Part shown: in pieces, positions 1-7,285 of the stretch
How positions within the stretch are numbered: position 1 is the stretch's first letter
How the letters are laid out: each line of letters starts with the position of its first letter
Program-made: the position numbers and the translations under genes
Assembly (NCBI GenBank): GCA_934725525.1
Contig: CAKVCG010000044.1
Location: forward strand, 1 to 12,117
Reading direction: 5' to 3'
Source of the DNA: an uncultured Brachyspira sp.
Lineage (GTDB): Bacteria; Spirochaetota; Brachyspiria; Brachyspirales; Brachyspiraceae
DNA length: 12,117 nucleotides
The notes under the pieces: generated by a model
What the model saw: only the letters and a program-made list of their open reading frames with translations
Database searches by the model: none
What the model was told of the DNA's origin: nothing

Positions 1-1053
1 TATGCTATGTTAAAAATAGGAGAATCAGGTTGGATTGAAAAGGAAAAACCTGCCTGCGGACCTAAAGACGCTATTGTAAAACCTTTAGCCGTTGCAATAT
101 GCACTTCGGATGTTCACACATTATGGGAAGGAGCTATAGGCGAAAGACATAATATGATATTAGGACATGAAGCTTGCGGAGAAGTTGTTGAAGTTGGAAG
201 TTTGGTGACGGACTTCAAAAAAGGAGATAAAGTATTGATTCCAGCGATTACTCCAGATTGGGATTCCGTTGAAGCTCAAGCGGGATATTCTATGCATTCT
301 GGCGGTATGCTTGCAGGATGGAAATTCTCAAACTTCAAAGACGGAGTATTTGGAGAATTTTTCCATGTTAATGATGCAAACGGAAACTTGGCTTTGCTTC
401 CTAAAAATATTGACCCTGTTGACGCTTGTATGCTTTCCGATATGGTTCCTACGGGATTTCATGGAGCCGAGCTTGCGGATGTTCAATACGGAGATACGGT
501 TTTAGTTATAGGCATAGGACCTGTAGGTTTAATGGGAGTTGCGGGCGCAAGTTTAAGAGGAGCTTCAAGAATACTCGCCGTTGGAACGAGAAAAAATTGT
601 ATAGAAGCCGCTAAAAAATACGGAGCAGACGAATTCATAAATTATAAAAACGGACCAATCGACAAACAAGTTTTGGATATGACAAACGGAAAAGGCGTCG
701 ATAAGGTTATCATCGCTGGAGGAGAAGTCGACACTTTTGCCGAAGCCGTTAGAGCCTTAAAACCCGGCGGAAAAATCGGAAATGTAAACTATTTGGGAAA
801 AGGCGATTATGTTCAAATTCCGAGAGTCGAATGGGGCGTTGGTATGGGACATAAGGCGATATTCGGCGGACTCATGCCAGGCGGAAGATTAAGAATGGAA
901 AAATTGGGTTCTTTGGTTTCTTCTGGCAAATTGAATGTTCATCATATGGTATCTCATGTATTCGATGGTTGGGATAATTTGGAAAAGGCTTTATTTATGA
1001 TGAGAGATAAACCAGCGGACTTGATTAAACCAGTCGTTAGTATAGAAAAATAA
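1..1053 (+). CDS. NADP-dependent secondary alcohol (isopropanol) dehydrogenase, 5' end cut by the window
   Basis: Cytoplasmic zinc enzyme of the medium-chain dehydrogenase family that interconverts secondary alcohols and ketones (isopropanol/acetone type) with NADP(H). The protein closely resembles the Thermoanaerobacter/Clostridium beijerinckii enzymes from end to end. The frame is open from base 1 and reads Tyr-Ala before the ATG at 7. Family members begin with about five residues before that Met, so the true start should lie 9 bases outside the window and the full length should be about 353 residues (family 352). In full-length numbering the catalytic zinc ligands Cys37, His59 and Asp150 are present, with Glu60. 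The nucleotide-binding turn is GIGPVG, and the NADP-specifying residues Gly198, Thr199 (usually Ser), Arg200 and Tyr218 are kept. It is a single gene here, ended by a terminator and convergent with smc. The family call is firm; the physiological substrate is inferred. Confidence 0.93.
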   Translation, partial: YAMLKIGESGWIEKEKPACGPKDAIVKPLAVAICTSDVHTLWEGAIGERHNMILGHEACGEVVEVGSLVTDFKKGDKVLIPAITPDWDSVEAQAGYSMHSGGMLAGWKFSNFKDGVFGEFFHVNDANGNLALLPKNIDPVDACMLSDMVPTGFHGAELADVQYGDTVLVIGIGPVGLMGVAGASLRGASRILAVGTRKNCIEAAKKYGADEFINYKNGPIDKQVLDMTNGKGVDKVIIAGGEVDTFAEAVRALKPGGKIGNVNYLGKGDYVQIPRVEWGVGMGHKAIFGGLMPGGRLRMEKLGSLVSSGKLNVHHMVSHVFDGWDNLEKALFMMRDKPADLIKPVVSIEK

Positions 1054-1074
1054 CATAAATAAACTTTTGATTTT

Positions 1075-1117
1075 AGGCAGGCTATATTTAGATAAACGCC
1101 TGTCTTTTATTATTTTT
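1075..1117 (+). terminator. Rho-independent terminator of the alcohol dehydrogenase gene
   Basis: An 8-bp stem is formed by AGGCAGGC (1075-1082) and GCCTGTCT (1098-1105), with one G-U pair and a 15-base loop. It is followed by a T-rich run to 1117. It starts 21 bases after the dehydrogenase stop codon. On the minus strand there is no U-run after the stem, so it should not terminate smc. Confidence 0.82.
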
Positions 1118-1157
1118 TAAACAATTTTTTAGGTTTAAAACTAAAGTATATGTTTTT

Positions 1158-4016
1158 TTAACTTTCCGCGACAAGTTGATTTTTGCTTCCATTAACGGTT
1201 CCGTCTTTATCCACTTTAACCGTAAATATTTTTGAAACGCCTTTTTCTTCCGCCGTTATTCCGTAATAAGCGTCCGCAATCGTGGCGGATACTTCATTGT
1301 GAGTTATTATTAAAAATTGAGTTTTATCCGACAAACCTTTTACCATATTTTTAAATCTTATGATATTTGCTCCGTCCAAAGCGGCGTCAACTTCGTCCAA
1401 TATGCAAAAAGGAGAAGGACGATACAAGAAAATAGCAAAAACCAAAGCCAAGCCTGTCATTGTAAGTTCTCCTCCAGAATAAGAAACTATATTTTCCATT
1501 CTTTTTCCCGGAGGTTGAGCGAAAATGTCTATCGGACTGTTCAATAAATCTTCTTCGTTTTGTATTTTTAATCCCGCGTTTCCTCCACCGAATAATATTT
1601 TAAAGGTTTCGGAGAATTTTTTATTTATTTCGTTGAATGTTTTTAAGAAATCTTCGCCCGCTTTTTTGTTGGCGTCAAAAATAATTTTTAATATTTCTTC
1701 TTTAGATTTTTCCAAATCTTCTTTTTGTTTGCTTAAAAATTCAAATCTGTTTTTTGCCTCTTGATATTCGTCCAAAGCCATTTCGTTTATATGTCCCAAA
1801 TTTTTTATCTTATCGTTTACCGCGTTTAATTTGCTTTTAAATGCTTCTTCATCGATTAAATTTTTTGTTTCGTTTTCAAAATCTTTCAAATTGAGAGCGT
1901 AATTTTCGTAAAAATGATTATATATATCGTTTATTTTTTCGTTGGTTTGATTTATTCTCTCGCTTATTCTTGTAATATTATCGTTCACTTCGTTTAATCG
2001 TTTCACTCTTTTTGAATGACTGACTTCAAAATTCGACAATGTCGATTCGGCTTTTTTTATTTCGTTCGCTTTTATTCTCGATTCGCTTTCCATTTTCGAT
2101 TTTTTCTTTTCAAGTTCTTTAAAGTTAAAATTATTTTGTTTAAACTCTTCGTCTATACTTTTATAATCTTCTTCAAGTTTGCTTACTTTTTCCGTAAGAG
2201 ATAAAAATTCTTCTTCGAGCATTTTTATATTTTTTATTATTATATCTTTTCTATCTTCCAGCGCTTTTTTATTCGTTTCGTATTTCGCTTTTTCAATCGT
2301 TAAAGTAGTCAAATTGGAATTCGCTCTGTTTATATTGTCCGCCGCAATTTTTATATCGTTATTAAGCTCTTCGATTTTCTCGTTATTATTTTTAATATAA
2401 TTTTCAAGTTCGGCGATTTCTTTATCGATATTTTCTTTTTGCATATAAGCGCCTTCTTTGTCGAAAAGCAAATCTACAAACGGATCTTTTATTTTAGTGT
2501 ATTCTTTAAATATACTTTGCAAAAATAAAGCGTCATTTTTTTCGTTATCCAAATTGTCTTTTAATTTTTCTATAAATCCCGAAATCGAATTAAAATTAAG
2601 CTCGTTAAAATTATTCAATATATTATAATCTTCAAAATCTTTTATCGAATTCATTTTAGAATCTATCGCGTTTAAAAGATTATTAAAACCGATATCAATA
2701 TCCGCTTCATGCTTTCCGATATTTTGATAAAAACTATTTCCCATTATATCTTTTTTCTTTTCGTCAATTTCCGTCATTATTTTATTTATAACTTCGAGTT
2801 GTCTTTCTCTAGCGTCAGATATTTTCAAATTGGCGTTTTGATTATTTTGATTTAGAATTGAAATTTCGTCATTTAAAGTCGCTATTTTATTTTGTTCTTT
2901 AGCAATATTATTTTCTTCAATTTCCTGTTCTTTTAAGGTTCTTTCTATATTTTCGATAATATTTTTTATATCGTCTTCAAATTCTTTTATTTGATTTTTA
3001 TTTTCTTCTATTCTTTTATTTAAAATATTTTTTCTGTTAATATTTTCTTCTCTTTCTTTATCTTTATTTTCAAGTTGCATTTTTAACTGATTCGACATTT
3101 TTTCAATATGAGTAAGTTCCGTATCGATTAAAGAAACTTGTTTGTCCAATTCGATTGATAAATTTCTCGTCTCTTCAAATTTAAGAAGTTCGTTTTGTTT
3201 TTGATTATCCAAATCTTGCAATTCTTTTTCCAATTCAGATTTTTTAATATTCGATTCTTCCAAATTTTTAATAAGTTCTTCGAGATTTATTTTAGATTTT
3301 TTTACTTGATTTACATTTATGCTTATGCTTATTTTTTTTCTTTCGTCAATCAAAGAATAATATTTTTCCGTTCTCGCCGCCTGCTCTTTTAACGATTTAT
3401 AATATTTTTCGGCGTTTTTAATTTCTATTTTTACATTATCAAGATTTCTTTCCGACTCTTCCAATTTTTTTGTAGCTTCTCTTCGCCTCTCGAGATATTT
3501 GCTTATTCCCGCCGCATTTTCTATTATGCTTCTTCGCTCTTCGGGTTTTTGTTTGGCGATTTCCGATACCGTTCCCTGCTTGATAACCGAATAAGCGTTT
3601 TTCCCAAGTCCCGTATCCAAAAACATATCGACTATATCTTTAAGTCGCACTTGCTCTTCGTTTATATAATATTCCGACAAACCTTTTCTATAATATTTTC
3701 GAGTTACAATAATTTCGTCTCTATCGTATTTTTTTATCCATTTGGTTTTATTGTCTAATATTAAAGTTATTTGAGCGAGGGAAGACGGTTTTCTTGTATC
3801 TGTTCCATGAAAAATAACGCTTTCGAGTCCTTTTGAAGTGTCGATTCTCAATCTGCTTGCCGACTGTTCGCCCATAACCCATAAAAAAGCCTCGACTATA
3901 TTGCTCTTTCCAATTCCGTTCGGACCGAGAACAACCGTGACTCCTTCGTTGAATTCTATATTCGTTTCTATGGCGAAAGATTTGAATCCATGCAAATTAA
4001 GATTCTTTATATACAT
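1158..4016 (-). CDS. smc: Chromosome partition protein SMC, short form with no recognisable hinge
   Basis: Condensin ATPase that organises and segregates the chromosome, normally as a dimer with ScpA and ScpB. The N-terminal head has Walker A GPNGIGKS (residues 31-38; the family usually has Ser where Ile is) and the Q-loop/Arg segment around VMGEQSASRLR (about 47-57). The C-terminal head has PPGKRMENIV, a signature SGGE (847-850) and Walker B FCILDEVD (870-877), followed by the D-loop ALDGAN. Between the heads lie two Lys/Glu/Asn-rich coiled-coil arms (about 165-420 and 525-770). At 952 residues it is some 200 shorter than typical SMC proteins. The roughly 100 residues joining the arms do not show the Gly-rich globular hinge and contain no CxxC zinc hook. 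The start is fixed by the conserved opening MYIKNLNLHGFKSF; a weak AGGA lies 13 bases upstream. Transcribed alone from its own promoter; usual partners such as scpAB or ftsY are not adjacent. Confidence 0.93.
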   Translation of the reverse strand: MYIKNLNLHGFKSFAIETNIEFNEGVTVVLGPNGIGKSNIVEAFLWVMGEQSASRLRIDTSKGLESVIFHGTDTRKPSSLAQITLILDNKTKWIKKYDRDEIIVTRKYYRKGLSEYYINEEQVRLKDIVDMFLDTGLGKNAYSVIKQGTVSEIAKQKPEERRSIIENAAGISKYLERRREATKKLEESERNLDNVKIEIKNAEKYYKSLKEQAARTEKYYSLIDERKKISISINVNQVKKSKINLEELIKNLEESNIKKSELEKELQDLDNQKQNELLKFEETRNLSIELDKQVSLIDTELTHIEKMSNQLKMQLENKDKEREENINRKNILNKRIEENKNQIKEFEDDIKNIIENIERTLKEQEIEENNIAKEQNKIATLNDEISILNQNNQNANLKISDARERQLEVINKIMTEIDEKKKDIMGNSFYQNIGKHEADIDIGFNNLLNAIDSKMNSIKDFEDYNILNNFNELNFNSISGFIEKLKDNLDNEKNDALFLQSIFKEYTKIKDPFVDLLFDKEGAYMQKENIDKEIAELENYIKNNNEKIEELNNDIKIAADNINRANSNLTTLTIEKAKYETNKKALEDRKDIIIKNIKMLEEEFLSLTEKVSKLEEDYKSIDEEFKQNNFNFKELEKKKSKMESESRIKANEIKKAESTLSNFEVSHSKRVKRLNEVNDNITRISERINQTNEKINDIYNHFYENYALNLKDFENETKNLIDEEAFKSKLNAVNDKIKNLGHINEMALDEYQEAKNRFEFLSKQKEDLEKSKEEILKIIFDANKKAGEDFLKTFNEINKKFSETFKILFGGGNAGLKIQNEEDLLNSPIDIFAQPPGKRMENIVSYSGGELTMTGLALVFAIFLYRPSPFCILDEVDAALDGANIIRFKNMVKGLSDKTQFLIITHNEVSATIADAYYGITAEEKGVSKIFTVKVDKDGTVNGSKNQLVAES

Positions 4017-4048
4017 ATATAAGTTTTTTCCTATTTATTAATCGTTCT

Positions 4049-4077
4049 ATTATAACAGTCGTATTTAAAAAAAGCAA
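4049..4077 (-). promoter_or_regulatory. Sigma-70-type promoter of smc
   Basis: Read on the minus strand: -35 TTGCTT (4077-4072), a 17-base spacer, and -10 TATAAT (4054-4049) preceded by TGT, an extended -10. Transcription would start about 25 bases before the smc ATG, giving a short leader. Confidence 0.75.
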
Positions 4078-4125
4078 TAAAGCAAAGAACTTATTTAAAT
4101 TATAGTTATAATATATAATAAGAAA

Positions 4126-4539
4126 ATGATAATAAGCGCAAGTAGAAGAACCGATATTCCTTCCTACTATTCGGAATGGTTTTTTAATAGGATTAAGGAA
4201 AAATATATTTATGCCCGAAATCCTATAAATATAGTTTAGATTATCATAAAAAATATTTTGAAAAAATTGCAAAAACATTGAGCGGATATACCAAAAGATG
4301 CATAATAAGTTTTATGGATATTTATTCAAAAGTAAAAAAAATATGAAAGAAATTAAATTTTACGATATTAATAAAGATAACGAATTGATAATAGAGTTGT
4401 CAAAACATATATCCGAAGTTGGAAAAGCTTACGATATAAAAATTCTCCGATATTATGCGATAGTATTTTAAATAGCGATAAAATAATAGAAAAGAAGCCT
4501 TATATTTTGAAGAAAGAACAGGCTATTTTTGATTTATGA
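4126..4539 (+). pseudogene. Decayed DUF1848-family gene with two internal deletions and several frameshifts
   Basis: Four consecutive fragments match, in order, parts of DUF1848 proteins (about 290-residue, cysteine-containing proteins of unknown function). Frame 1 from ATG 4126 reads MIISASRRTDIP and runs to a stop at 4237-4239. The next frame, from 4239, has YFEKIAKTLSGYTKRCIISF and stops at 4344-4346. The third, from 4343, begins MKEIKFYDINKDNE and ends at 4469-4471. The fourth, from about 4444, begins SPILCDS and ends KKEQAIFDL at TGA 4537-4539, resembling the family C-terminus. Compared with what I recall of the family, about 110 residues are missing between fragments 1 and 2 and about 70 between 3 and 4. 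The second gap removes the C-terminal cysteine cluster. Only 414 bases remain of about 870, so function is very unlikely. A weak TATAAT lies at 4107-4112. It accounts for most of the otherwise gene-free 4017-4567. Confidence 0.85.
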
Positions 4540-4567
4540 TATTTATTAATAAAATATAAAATTCTTA

Positions 4568-5506
4568 TTACAAATGCGATAAATATTCCGTAGCCATCAT
4601 TGCCGCTACCGCTCCTTCTCCGACTGCGTTTGCAACTTGTCTAACGGGTTTTACTACGGAATCTCCGCAGGCAAATACGCCTTCAATATTTGTCGACATT
4701 GTAGCCAAATCTACTTTTATTTGTCCCGCTTCCGTCATGTCGAGTCCCGTTCCTTTTAAGAATTCTGTGGCGGGCTGTTGTCCCACGAATACGAATACTC
4801 CGTCAACCGCTTGCTCATGAATTTTATTATCCAAAACATTTTTTATTTTAACGCTCGACACTTTTGTCTCTCCGCAAATTTCTTCGATAACGGAATCTAA
4901 AACATATTCGACTTTTCCCGTATCGGTTAAATGTTTAACATTTATCGCGTCCGCTCTGAATTCTTTTCTTCTATGAACCAAATATATTTTATTTACAAAT
5001 CTTGTTAAAAAATACGATTCGTCAAAAGCGCTGTTTCCTCCGCCTACAACCGCTACGGTTTTATTTCTGTAAAAAGCTCCATCGCAAGTCGCGCAATAAG
5101 AAACGCCTCTTCCCGAAAATTTTTCTTCCCCGTTTGCTCCCAATTTTTTAGGAAAACCGCCCATAGCCAATATTATAGTTTTCGTTTTATAAGTTTTTCC
5201 GTCAGCGGTTAATAGAGTTTTTACTTTTTCGTTAATATCTTCGACTTTTATTATTTCATCGTATTCTATAGGATTTTTAGAAAATTTTTCGGCATGTTTT
5301 TGCATTCTGTCTACAAGCTCGAAAGAACTTATCTCTTCTGGAAATCCCAAATAATTTTCAACCGTGTCGGTATTCATCATTTGTCCGCCCATTCCTCTTT
5401 TTTCTATGAGCAAAGAATTTGTTAAAGCTCTTCCCAAATATAACATAGCGGAAAGTCCGGCGGGTCCTCCTCCAACTATAATGGAATCGTATATATTTTC
5501 AGACAT
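4568..5506 (-). CDS. trxB: Thioredoxin reductase (NADPH)
   Basis: Cytoplasmic FAD enzyme that passes electrons from NADPH to thioredoxin, keeping protein thiols reduced and supplying peroxide defence and ribonucleotide reduction. At 312 residues it is the usual length. Visible parts are the FAD-binding GGGPAG (12-17), the redox-active disulfide CATC (138-141), the NADPH-domain turn GGGNSA (155-160; more often GGGDSA), HRRKEFRA (178-185) which holds the NADPH 2'-phosphate, and the second FAD motif GVFACGD (276-282). A strong AGGAG Shine-Dalgarno sequence at 5514-5518, 7 bases before the ATG, fixes the start. It lies downstream of the AlbA_2-domain gene on the same strand but has its own consensus promoter in the gap, so it is probably expressed independently. 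No thioredoxin gene is visible in the window. Confidence 0.96.
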   Translation of the reverse strand: MSENIYDSIIVGGGPAGLSAMLYLGRALTNSLLIEKRGMGGQMMNTDTVENYLGFPEEISSFELVDRMQKHAEKFSKNPIEYDEIIKVEDINEKVKTLLTADGKTYKTKTIILAMGGFPKKLGANGEEKFSGRGVSYCATCDGAFYRNKTVAVVGGGNSAFDESYFLTRFVNKIYLVHRRKEFRADAINVKHLTDTGKVEYVLDSVIEEICGETKVSSVKIKNVLDNKIHEQAVDGVFVFVGQQPATEFLKGTGLDMTEAGQIKVDLATMSTNIEGVFACGDSVVKPVRQVANAVGEGAVAAMMATEYLSHL

Positions 5507-5562
5507 AATTAAACTCCTTTAATTTTTTTTAATCTTTCATTTATAATTTATTTGTATTATTT

Positions 5563-5591
5563 ATTATATAGCATTAAATATAAACAGTCAA
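5563..5591 (-). promoter_or_regulatory. Sigma-70-type promoter of trxB
   Basis: On the minus strand: -35 TTGACT (5591-5586), a 17-base spacer and -10 TATAAT (5568-5563). Transcription would start near 5556, giving a leader of about 50 bases. A 10-bp palindrome CAAATATTTG (5589-5598) touches the -35 box. Confidence 0.82.
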
Positions 5592-5635
5592 ATATTTGTT
5601 TTATTGTTAGAACTTTTTGGATTTTAATTTTTATA

Positions 5636-7102
5636 TTAGAATTTTTTGAAATGTTTATTAATATAGGCTATTATCTCGCTTGCGTTCGCTATTTCGCGCG
5701 AAGAATTGCCGACTCTTATATAAAATTTTTCTTCCTTTGCGCCTTGTTTGTTGGTTATTTTTGTGTATATCGGCTTATTGCTTTTATTAATATAAACTAT
5801 GCATATGTCTTTTTCGTCTTCTTCCACAAAATCGATTCTTATAGATTCCGCTGAAAAAGAATTTCCATAATATGTTTCTATAAGCGTTCTTAAATGAAGC
5901 TCGAAGAAATCTTTATTCGCTTGTTTCAAAGTGGAATAATCGTTTTCCAATCCGTTAATTTCTCCGTTATCGGAAATTCCTATAAATAATCTTCCGCCTT
6001 CCGCGTTTGCAAAAGCGGCTATTGATTTCATAATCGTTTCTTCCAAAGATTTATTTACTTTTTCCGTATAATTATCGAACCTTAAAGTGGATTTGAATTC
6101 CACCATTGTGCTTTCGCCTTCTTTAATAATCTTTTTTATGTCTATATGATTTGCAATTAAATCTTCTATTATTTTTATATAATGCATTGCAAAAGCGATT
6201 ATTACGGCGACTACTATAACGATAAATAAAATAAATATTAAAACGGCGGGAATTTGTATTCTTCTTATTAAAGCTTTTTCTGGGATTATTATTCCAATTT
6301 GATTCGTATTATTTGCAACCGTAAAACTACCTTTATATCCCCAATAATTTTTATTATTATAAGAGATTTTTAATATATCTTCTTTCGTTTCGGAAAATCT
6401 TTCGGTTAAAACATTTGCAATCTCCATATAATCTGAAGGATTTTCATTTGTAGTAGCTTCGGATATTGGAAAAGTTATTTTACTGTTTCCCGTTACCAAA
6501 TAAGCGTAAATATCTTTAATATCGTTAATATCTATTTCTTCAAAATTGATATTGAATAAAGAATTATATTCAAAAGCTATATCTTCGCTCGCTATATAAA
6601 GTAAGTGAATATAGGGCATATTATTTCTGACATAAAAAGAATCGATACTTATTTGCTCGAACGGTATTGACGGATATTTATTGCTTTCGTTATTATTTGT
6701 CATTATATTTCCTATTACTCTATAGCCGTCTCCCTCTTTCGTTATGGACATATAGCTGTTTCCAAATCGCATAGTCGCATTTTCGATGAAATTATGTTTT
6801 GGAAAAAAATTATTAATTAAAACTCTATAAACTTCGGGCGATTGTTCGATAGTTTCAAATATCGGAGTCATTTGCATCGAAAAATAATAAGTAGGATAAT
6901 AAATTTTCGAATATTCTTCCACAACTCCGTTTTTTACATCTTGAAATAAAGATTTAAAAAGGAATCTTACTGGAATAGGACTTCTTATTTGAAAATATAT
7001 TAAAATTAATATGGCTATAAACAATATCGCTATAATCACATCTCTCAATATTTTATTTCTTAATTCCGATTTTGAGAGAAATCTTCCTGATACAATTTTC
7101 AT
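5636..7102 (-). CDS. Two-pass membrane protein: extracytoplasmic region plus cytoplasmic AlbA_2 (Schlafen-type) domain
   Basis: 488-residue protein of unknown biological role. A basic N-terminus precedes a first membrane segment (about 22-38). Some 245 residues follow that I cannot assign to a family and that should face the periplasm. A second membrane segment spans about 284-306. The cytoplasmic part begins with a short linker and a domain of the AlbA_2/AAA_4 type (about 327-468), recognised from GESTMVEFKS (329-338), FANAEGGRLFIGISDNGEI (364-382) and the closing FYIRVGNSS (460-468). AlbA_2 domains are usually soluble and linked to nucleic-acid binding or regulation. The layout (membrane, outer loop, membrane, cytoplasmic output) resembles a one-component sensor, which is an inference. 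The start at 7102 is set by an in-frame stop 18 bases upstream; the ribosome site is weak (AAGG). It has its own promoter, divergent from mraY, and trxB follows after 129 bases. Confidence 0.85.
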   Translation of the reverse strand: MKIVSGRFLSKSELRNKILRDVIIAILFIAILILIYFQIRSPIPVRFLFKSLFQDVKNGVVEEYSKIYYPTYYFSMQMTPIFETIEQSPEVYRVLINNFFPKHNFIENATMRFGNSYMSITKEGDGYRVIGNIMTNNNESNKYPSIPFEQISIDSFYVRNNMPYIHLLYIASEDIAFEYNSLFNINFEEIDINDIKDIYAYLVTGNSKITFPISEATTNENPSDYMEIANVLTERFSETKEDILKISYNNKNYWGYKGSFTVANNTNQIGIIIPEKALIRRIQIPAVLIFILFIVIVVAVIIAFAMHYIKIIEDLIANHIDIKKIIKEGESTMVEFKSTLRFDNYTEKVNKSLEETIMKSIAAFANAEGGRLFIGISDNGEINGLENDYSTLKQANKDFFELHLRTLIETYYGNSFSAESIRIDFVEEDEKDICIVYINKSNKPIYTKITNKQGAKEEKFYIRVGNSSREIANASEIIAYINKHFKKF

Positions 7103-7140
7103 ACCATATCCATTGCCTTATAGTATTTTAATTTTTTACA

Positions 7141-7169
7141 ATAATATCATAAAGTATAATATATATCAA
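7141..7169 (-). promoter_or_regulatory. Promoter of the AlbA_2 membrane-protein gene
   Basis: On the minus strand: -35 TTGATA (7169-7164), a 17-base spacer, and -10 TATTAT (7146-7141) preceded by TGA, an extended -10. The ATG lies 38 bases beyond the -10 box. The -35 box sits inside a palindrome (7163-7178). Confidence 0.68.
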
Positions 7170-7178
7170 CCTTGATAT
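7163..7178. promoter_or_regulatory. Palindrome ATATCAA-CC-TTGATAT in the divergent promoter region
   Basis: A perfect 7-bp inverted repeat with a 2-base centre. It covers the -35 box of the leftward membrane-protein gene and lies 28 bases upstream of the mraY -35. Size and position suit a regulator-binding site. A+T-rich DNA gives such short dyads by chance fairly often, so the role is tentative. Confidence 0.35.
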
Positions 7179-7205
7179 GTAAAAATAGTTAAACGCTATA
7201 TTTAA

Positions 7206-7236
7206 TTGACAAAAAATAAATATGTAATAGTATATA
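7206..7236 (+). promoter_or_regulatory. Promoter of mraY-tmk
   Basis: A perfect -35 TTGACA at 7206-7211. The -10 is less clear: TAGTAT (7228-7233, spacer 16) or TATATA (7231-7236, spacer 19). The leader before mraY would be about 45 bases. An AAAAAGG at 7264-7270 is the best Shine-Dalgarno candidate, at a long 15-base spacing from the ATG. Confidence 0.6.
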
Positions 7237-7285
7237 TAAAATAATTTTACTTTTGAAATAAACAAAAAGGTTATTTTATAATAAT

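Noticed and set aside
1317..3758. Several plus-strand open frames of 60-80 codons opposite smc
   Set aside because: All are antisense to continuous smc coding sequence and rich in Phe/Ser/Leu, as expected from the complement of Lys/Glu-rich coiled coils.
3997..4278. A 93-codon minus-strand open frame overlapping the smc start
   Set aside because: It covers the smc promoter, runs antisense to the DUF1848 remnant, has low-complexity hydrophobic and Asn-rich content and no ribosome-binding site.
4496..4524. AGCCT...AGGCT hairpin followed by T-rich sequence, a possible terminator
   Set aside because: Only 5 pairs with a 19-base loop, and it lies within the last fragment of the DUF1848 remnant, so it is probably chance.
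5589..5598. Palindrome CAAATATTTG at the trxB -35 box
   Set aside because: Ten bases of mostly A/T symmetry are common by chance here, and the flanks do not extend the dyad.
5552..5854. A 100-codon plus-strand open frame opposite the end of the AlbA_2 gene
   Set aside because: It overlaps the trxB promoter and is antisense to clear coding sequence; the Phe/Tyr/Ile-rich product is what reverse frames of A+T-rich genes give.
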